Assembly: GCA_022737715.1 (NCBI GenBank)
Contig: JAIITD010000057.1
Location: forward strand, 1-9,648
Source of the DNA: Veillonella sp.
GTDB lineage: Bacteria; Bacillota; Negativicutes; Veillonellales; Veillonellaceae
Reading direction: 5' to 3'
DNA length: 9,648 nt
The notes below the pieces were generated by a model, which saw only the letters and a list, made by a program, of their open reading frames with translations, was not told where the DNA came from and made no database searches. The translations under genes were made by a program, and so were the position numbers. Shown here one piece after another: positions 6,062 through 9,648 of the stretch. Position 1 is the stretch's first letter. Every line of letters begins with the position of its first letter.

Positions 6062-7098
6062 TGGAACTTGATTATAAACGTATTGTCGTAACCTTTCTCA
6101 TGCATTTAGGTGATGTAGTATTAACGACTCCATTTCTAGAGGTGTTGCGTAAAGCAGCACCTCATAGTCATATCACCTATGTGATTGATGAAAAGTTACA
6201 AGATGTGATGAAATATAATCCTTATATCGATGATTTGATTACGGTCGATAAAAAAGGACGTCATAATAGCATTAAAGGGTTGAATGAAATCGCTCGTCGC
6301 ATTAACGACCAAGGTAGACCCGATATTGTTATTAATTTGCATCCTAATGAACGTACATCATACTTAGCGTGGAAAATTCACGGTAAGGTGACGACGGGGA
6401 TGAGCCATTTTTTATTTAGACCATTTATGACGAAGTATACCCGTCTTGATCGCAAGACACGTCACGCCGCTGATATGTATATAAACGTATTAGAACAATT
6501 AGGCGTCACTGATGTAGCCAATCACGGATTACATATCGAAACCTGCAAGGAATGGAATGATGAGGTATTCCGTTTTTATGAAAGCCAAGGCGTTATGCCT
6601 CGTGATAAGATTATTGGTTTTAATATCGGCAGTGCCGTGCCTGAAAAACGATGGCCTGCAGAACGCTTTGCTGATGTAGCCGATTATTTTGGTAACAAAG
6701 GTTATAAAACGGTATTCTTTGGTGGTCCTATGGATTTAGATATGGTAAAACCTGTTGTAGAACAGATGAAAACGTCACCAATCGTGGCTACAGGTGCTTT
6801 CAAATTAGGCCCTTTAGCCGCGGCTATGAAATGGTGTGACTTGCTCATTACAAATGATTCTGGACCTATGCATGTGGCTATTAGTCAGGGGGTTCCTATC
6901 GTAGCCCTTTATGGACCGTCAAATCCATTTTTCTATGGTCCGTATCAAGCAAAATCTATCGTACTTGAATCGATGGACCATTATGAAATTGGTAAAAGTA
7001 TGAAACAGGTCATCAAAGAAGGCAAGTACAAAGGTATTTCTGTTATTACCGAAGAACAAGTGATTAAGGCAGCTGAAACATTACTGCAGGAATCGTAA
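6061..7098 (+). CDS. GT9 heptosyltransferase, WaaF/WaaQ-like (second heptosyltransferase of the locus)
   Basis: This is a second GT-B transferase of family GT9, expected to use ADP-heptose and extend the LPS core. It has 345 residues from ATG 6061, or 346 from the adjacent ATG 6058. Numbering from 6061, it shows FLMHLGDVVLTTP at 12-24 with the catalytic-type Asp at D18, NLHPNERTSYLAWK at 92-105, the donor-side IGSAVPEKRWPAERFADVA at 189-207, and NDSGPMHVAISQGVPIVALYG at 265-285. The VVLTTP version of the N-terminal motif resembles heptosyltransferases II and III rather than I. The usual WaaF PGA motif is replaced by IGSAVPEKRW. Which heptose it adds is therefore open, and I leave the symbol blank. 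It overlaps the waaC stop (TGA sharing its A with ATG), so the two should be translated as a pair. It ends 3 bases before the exonuclease gene. Confidence 0.87.
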   Translation: MELDYKRIVVTFLMHLGDVVLTTPFLEVLRKAAPHSHITYVIDEKLQDVMKYNPYIDDLITVDKKGRHNSIKGLNEIARRINDQGRPDIVINLHPNERTSYLAWKIHGKVTTGMSHFLFRPFMTKYTRLDRKTRHAADMYINVLEQLGVTDVANHGLHIETCKEWNDEVFRFYESQGVMPRDKIIGFNIGSAVPEKRWPAERFADVADYFGNKGYKTVFFGGPMDLDMVKPVVEQMKTSPIVATGAFKLGPLAAAMKWCDLLITNDSGPMHVAISQGVPIVALYGPSNPFFYGPYQAKSIVLESMDHYEIGKSMKQVIKEGKYKGISVITEEQVIKAAETLLQES

Positions 7099-7101
7099 GT
7101 T

Positions 7102-8085
7102 ATGGATTATATTATTTTTGATTTAGAATGGAATCAACCATATAGCAACGACATTAGCTTTATGAAGCGAGCGCGTATGCCGTTGACCGGTGAAATCATT
7201 CAAATCGGGGCTATTAAGCTCAATGAGAATTTAGAGATTGTGGATTCGTTCACAATGTATGTAAAACCTAAATATTTACCACATATGCATAAGCATGTGA
7301 AGGCCCTTACAGGGATAACCAATCAAGATTTGAATCGCGGTGTCCCATTTAGGGTGGCCTACAGTCATTTCCAACAATGGTGTGGCAAGGATTATATGCT
7401 CCTGTCTTGGGGCGCTGACGATATTCTTATATTAAGAGAAAATTTATTGCTCCATAAATTAAAGAGTATCGACTATGATTCTTGGGCCGATGCACAGATG
7501 ATATACAGCTATCAACGATATGGTACGACACAACAGTATTCCGTAGCTCATGCGATGGAGGATTTACATATATCATCTGAAGAATTATCCGCTCATAATG
7601 CACTTCATGATGCTATATTTACGGCACATATCTGCCAAAAGCTAGATTTGCCAAAAGCATTGTTGCATTATGATTCCATACGAAAAGAGGCGCCAAATCC
7701 ATTTTTATATCCACCGGGTTTGACCTTCTTTATGTACGATAACTTTCAAGAAAAGAAACGCATCGTTTATGATAGACGGGTGCGACTATCCTTTTGTCCC
7801 TATTGCCAAAGCCGGTTGGAAACGACACGTCCTGAACGGATACAAGGGGATAAGCACTTAGCCATTGGCATTTGTCCAAAACATGGAGAATTTGCCATTC
7901 AATTAAAGGTAGGAAAATATACGATTAAGTCAGGAGTTACCAAGTTTTATGTGACAAAGGTACTCAGTCATAGTACAGACGAAATCGGTAGATTATATAG
8001 AGAAAAATCGGAAATTAACCGAGAGAAAGAGCGGCTCTACTATGAGCGCCGCCAAAAAGAATTATTAGAAAAATCAAAAGCATAA
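7102..8085 (+). CDS. DEDDh 3'-5' exonuclease (DnaQ/KapD/ERI-1-like) with C-terminal CxxC/CxxH domain
   Basis: The N-terminal 185 residues or so form an RNase T/DnaQ-type exonuclease that should remove nucleotides from 3' ends using two metal ions. Seen: exo I FDLEWN with D7 and E9, exo II SWGADD at 102-107 (probably D107), and exo III H165-N-A-L-H-D170-A, the HxAxxD form of DEDDh enzymes. After a linker comes FCPYC (C232, C235) and, 22 residues later, CPKHG (C258, H261), a plausible zinc site. The protein ends in a strongly charged stretch (about 292-325) likely to be helical. I recall similar unnamed exonucleases with a Cys-rich tail in clostridia, but cannot check this here. At 327 residues it is much longer than KapD. 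It starts at ATG 7102 with CAGGAA 9 bases upstream, directly after the heptosyltransferase. Substrate (RNA or DNA) and role are unknown; nothing ties it to LPS except position. Confidence 0.88.
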   Translation: MDYIIFDLEWNQPYSNDISFMKRARMPLTGEIIQIGAIKLNENLEIVDSFTMYVKPKYLPHMHKHVKALTGITNQDLNRGVPFRVAYSHFQQWCGKDYMLLSWGADDILILRENLLLHKLKSIDYDSWADAQMIYSYQRYGTTQQYSVAHAMEDLHISSEELSAHNALHDAIFTAHICQKLDLPKALLHYDSIRKEAPNPFLYPPGLTFFMYDNFQEKKRIVYDRRVRLSFCPYCQSRLETTRPERIQGDKHLAIGICPKHGEFAIQLKVGKYTIKSGVTKFYVTKVLSHSTDEIGRLYREKSEINREKERLYYERRQKELLEKSKA

Positions 8086-8117
8086 CACACGATATTTTGT
8101 GCTGTATGCTTATATAG

Positions 8118-8123
8118 AAAGGA
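8118..8123 (+). promoter_or_regulatory. Ribosome binding site of the M18 aminopeptidase (decides its start)
   Basis: AAAGGA ends 8 bases before ATG 8132. A longer in-frame reading from GTG 8099 has no ribosome site and would itself include this motif as coding sequence. Confidence 0.75.
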
Positions 8124-8131
8124 ATGAGATT

Positions 8132-9523
8132 ATGGAACGTAAATATGCTTGGCATAATTATGATGAACAAACATTACAAGACGTAATGTCATTAGGTGAC
8201 TCGTATCGTCAATTTTTGGATAATGGAAAAACTGAACGAGAATGTGTTATTCAATCTGTAGCAGCTGCAAAAGAAGCAGGCTATGTTGATTTAAAAGAAT
8301 TGATTAAATCAAACACGCCAATTAAAGCAGGCGATAAGATTTACTATACTCATATGGATAAATCAATTGCACTCTTTAATATTGGTACCGATGATTTGGA
8401 CCTTGGTATGAATATCCTTGGGGCTCATATCGATTCTCCACGCATTGACGTAAAACAAAACCCACAATATGAAGATAGTAATTTAGTATTTTGGGATACA
8501 CACTACTATGGTGGTATAAAAAAATACCACTGGGTGGCCATGCCTCTTGCTATTCATGGCGTAGTAGTAAAAACAGATGGTACGCGCATCGATATCAATA
8601 TTGGTGATAAAGAGTCTGATCCTGTATTCTGCATTACCGATTTATTGCCTCATTTAGGGCAAGAACAAATGCAAAAGAACGCAGCCAAGGTGATTGAAGG
8701 TGAGGCCTTAGATCTTCTTATCGGTAGCCGCCCTGTAAAAGATGAAGAAAAAGAAGGGGTTACTAAATTTATTAATACCCTTCTTGAAAAAGAGTACGGA
8801 TTCGTAGAACGTGATTTATTATCTGCTGAACTTGAAATTGTACCAGCAGGTAAAGCGCGTGATATGGGTTTTGATCGTTCCATGGTTTTGGCTTATGGTC
8901 AAGATGACCGCGTATGCGCTTATACATCCTTAGTAGCTATGCTCGAAGTGGACAAGGTAAAACGTACGACTTGCTGTTTATTGGTAGATAAAGAAGAAAT
9001 TGGCTCCGTTGGTGCTACAGGCATGCAATCTCGTTTCTTTGAAAATGCGGTAGCAGAAATCTTAACATTGATGGGCAAACCTAATTCAGTAAATGTGCGC
9101 CGTACATTGGAAAATTCTCGTATGCTATCCTCTGATGTTAGCGCTGGATACGATCCATTATATGCATCTGCGTTTGAAAAGAAAAATGCATCCTATCTTG
9201 GTATGGGCGTTGTATTTAACAAATTTACTGGTTCTCGTGGAAAATCCGGCTCCAATGATGCCAATGCAGAATACATGGGCTTTATCCGCCGTGTGATGGA
9301 ATCCAATAATGTAACATACCAAACGGCTGAACTTGGCAAGGTTGACCTTGGCGGTGGTGGTACCATTGCGTACATCATGGCACTATATGGTATGAATGTA
9401 ATCGACTGCGGTGTTGCAGTTCTCAGCATGCATGCACCATGGGAGGTAACATCTAAGGCCGATATTTACGAGGCAAAACGTTGTTATGTAGCATTCTTGA
9501 ATGCAGCTGACGAAACAATCTAG
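8132..9523 (+). CDS. apeA: M18 family zinc aminopeptidase (aminopeptidase 1 / aspartyl aminopeptidase type)
   Basis: This is a cytoplasmic di-zinc aminopeptidase of family M18, which removes N-terminal residues, often acidic ones, from peptides and usually assembles into a large dodecamer. The 463-residue length fits the bacterial aminopeptidase 1 branch. Metal and catalytic residues are visible: H99 in GAHIDSPR, the bridging Asp in GQDDR (probably D258), E288/E289 in DKEEIGSVGATGM, D335 in SSDVSAGYDP and H434 in LSMHAPWE. Other family blocks include DTHYYGGIKKYHW at 122-134, FTGSRGKSGSNDANAEYMGF at 365-384 and LGGGGTIAYIMALYG at 406-420. There is no signal peptide. It follows the exonuclease by 46 bases with its own good ribosome site; I found no convincing promoter in that gap. 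A hairpin without a T-run follows its stop. Exact peptide preference is not readable from sequence. Confidence 0.95.
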   Translation: MERKYAWHNYDEQTLQDVMSLGDSYRQFLDNGKTERECVIQSVAAAKEAGYVDLKELIKSNTPIKAGDKIYYTHMDKSIALFNIGTDDLDLGMNILGAHIDSPRIDVKQNPQYEDSNLVFWDTHYYGGIKKYHWVAMPLAIHGVVVKTDGTRIDINIGDKESDPVFCITDLLPHLGQEQMQKNAAKVIEGEALDLLIGSRPVKDEEKEGVTKFINTLLEKEYGFVERDLLSAELEIVPAGKARDMGFDRSMVLAYGQDDRVCAYTSLVAMLEVDKVKRTTCCLLVDKEEIGSVGATGMQSRFFENAVAEILTLMGKPNSVNVRRTLENSRMLSSDVSAGYDPLYASAFEKKNASYLGMGVVFNKFTGSRGKSGSNDANAEYMGFIRRVMESNNVTYQTAELGKVDLGGGGTIAYIMALYGMNVIDCGVAVLSMHAPWEVTSKADIYEAKRCYVAFLNAADETI

Positions 9524-9530
9524 TGTTATA

Positions 9531-9555
9531 GGGCTTTCACCATTGGTGAAAGTCC
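9531..9555 (+). repeat. 11-bp hairpin downstream of the aminopeptidase, possible transcription or RNA-processing signal
   Basis: GGGCTTTCACC (9531-9541) pairs with GGTGAAAGTCC (9545-9555) around an ATT loop, with a single G-U pair. It is the strongest inverted repeat seen in the window and begins 7 bases after the aminopeptidase stop. The bases after it (GTGTTATG) are not a T-run, and the reverse strand lacks one too, so a standard intrinsic terminator is not supported. It might act as a weak or partial terminator, or protect the 3' end of the transcript. Confidence 0.6.
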
Positions 9556-9574
9556 GTGTTATGTGAGGTATAGG

Positions 9575-9648
9575 ATGAAACAAACGGAATTAGGCGCTGC
9601 TATCGAGGCGGCTAAAGGAGAGGCAACAGAGGTTAAGACGGTAAAGGT
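9575..9648 (+). CDS. Start of an unidentified gene, cut by the window end
   Basis: An ATG at 9575 opens a frame with no stop to the end of the window (24 full codons). It has a good ribosome site, GAGG at 9565-9568, 6 bases upstream. The visible N-terminus runs from MKQTELGAAIEAAKGEA and is rich in Ala, Glu and Lys; too little is present for family assignment. The spacing of a GE pair before a TV pair loosely recalls the start of XdhC/CoxI-type proteins, but this is a guess. It lies in the same direction as the rest, behind the 9531-9555 hairpin. Confidence 0.55.
   Translation, partial: MKQTELGAAIEAAKGEATEVKTVK

Noticed and set aside
8099..8131. Upstream GTG extension of the aminopeptidase
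   Set aside because: There is no ribosome site before it, the AAAGGA at 8118-8123 serves ATG 8132, and M18 homologues start near that point.
8086..8131. Possible promoter in the exonuclease-aminopeptidase gap (TATATA at 8111-8116)
   Set aside because: No acceptable -35 hexamer lies 16-18 bases upstream; AT-rich hexamers are common in this composition.
9093..9296. 67-codon forward frame inside the aminopeptidase gene
   Set aside because: It is an out-of-frame reading of a conserved M18 region with no start signal.

Overview
The window is a compact run of co-directional genes, all on the + strand. It carries a complete ADP-L-glycero-D-manno-heptose pathway, which feeds the inner core of lipopolysaccharide (LPS), embedded among housekeeping genes of Firmicutes character. 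The DNA is moderately AT-rich with strong AGGAG/AAAGGA ribosome sites. The protein types on the flanks (NrdR, an exonuclease with a C-terminal Cys/His cluster, M18 aminopeptidase 1) look like low-GC Gram-positive relatives, while the centre makes an outer-membrane component. That combination suggests a diderm Firmicute of the Negativicutes, most likely Veillonella or a close relative. The assignment is inferred from protein style and composition; no 16S rRNA gene is present.

Layout. 1-450: nrdR, lacking about eight N-terminal residues (ribonucleotide reductase repressor). 460-1386: cytoplasmic M19 dipeptidase. 1386-1955 gmhA, 1998-3476 hldE, 3473-4438 hldD and 4490-4990 gmhB: all enzymes needed to turn sedoheptulose 7-phosphate into ADP-L-glycero-beta-D-manno-heptose. 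5042-6061 (WaaC-like) and 6061-7098 (WaaF/WaaQ-like): two GT9 heptosyltransferases that would put the sugar on the LPS core. 7102-8085: DEDDh 3'-5' exonuclease with a C-terminal CxxC/CxxH cluster. 8132-9523: M18 aminopeptidase. 9575-9648: start of a further, unidentified gene.

The heptose route reads as GmhA (isomerase), HldE N-domain (7-kinase), GmhB (7-phosphatase), HldE C-domain (adenylyltransferase), HldD (6-epimerase), then the two transferases. Stops and starts overlap at dipeptidase/gmhA, hldE/hldD and waaC/second transferase, which points to translational coupling and one long transcript. No intrinsic terminator with a T-run was found inside the window. Instead, several of the wider junctions (gmhA-hldE, hldD-gmhB, after the aminopeptidase, and weakly gmhB-waaC) hold short inverted repeats.

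I saw no mobile element, CRISPR array, tRNA or rRNA, and no stretch over 60 bases without a gene. The region looks like an ordinary, well-kept chromosomal operon. Its least understood parts are the exonuclease's C-terminal domain, the intercistronic hairpins, and why nrdR, a dipeptidase, an exonuclease and an aminopeptidase flank a heptose module.
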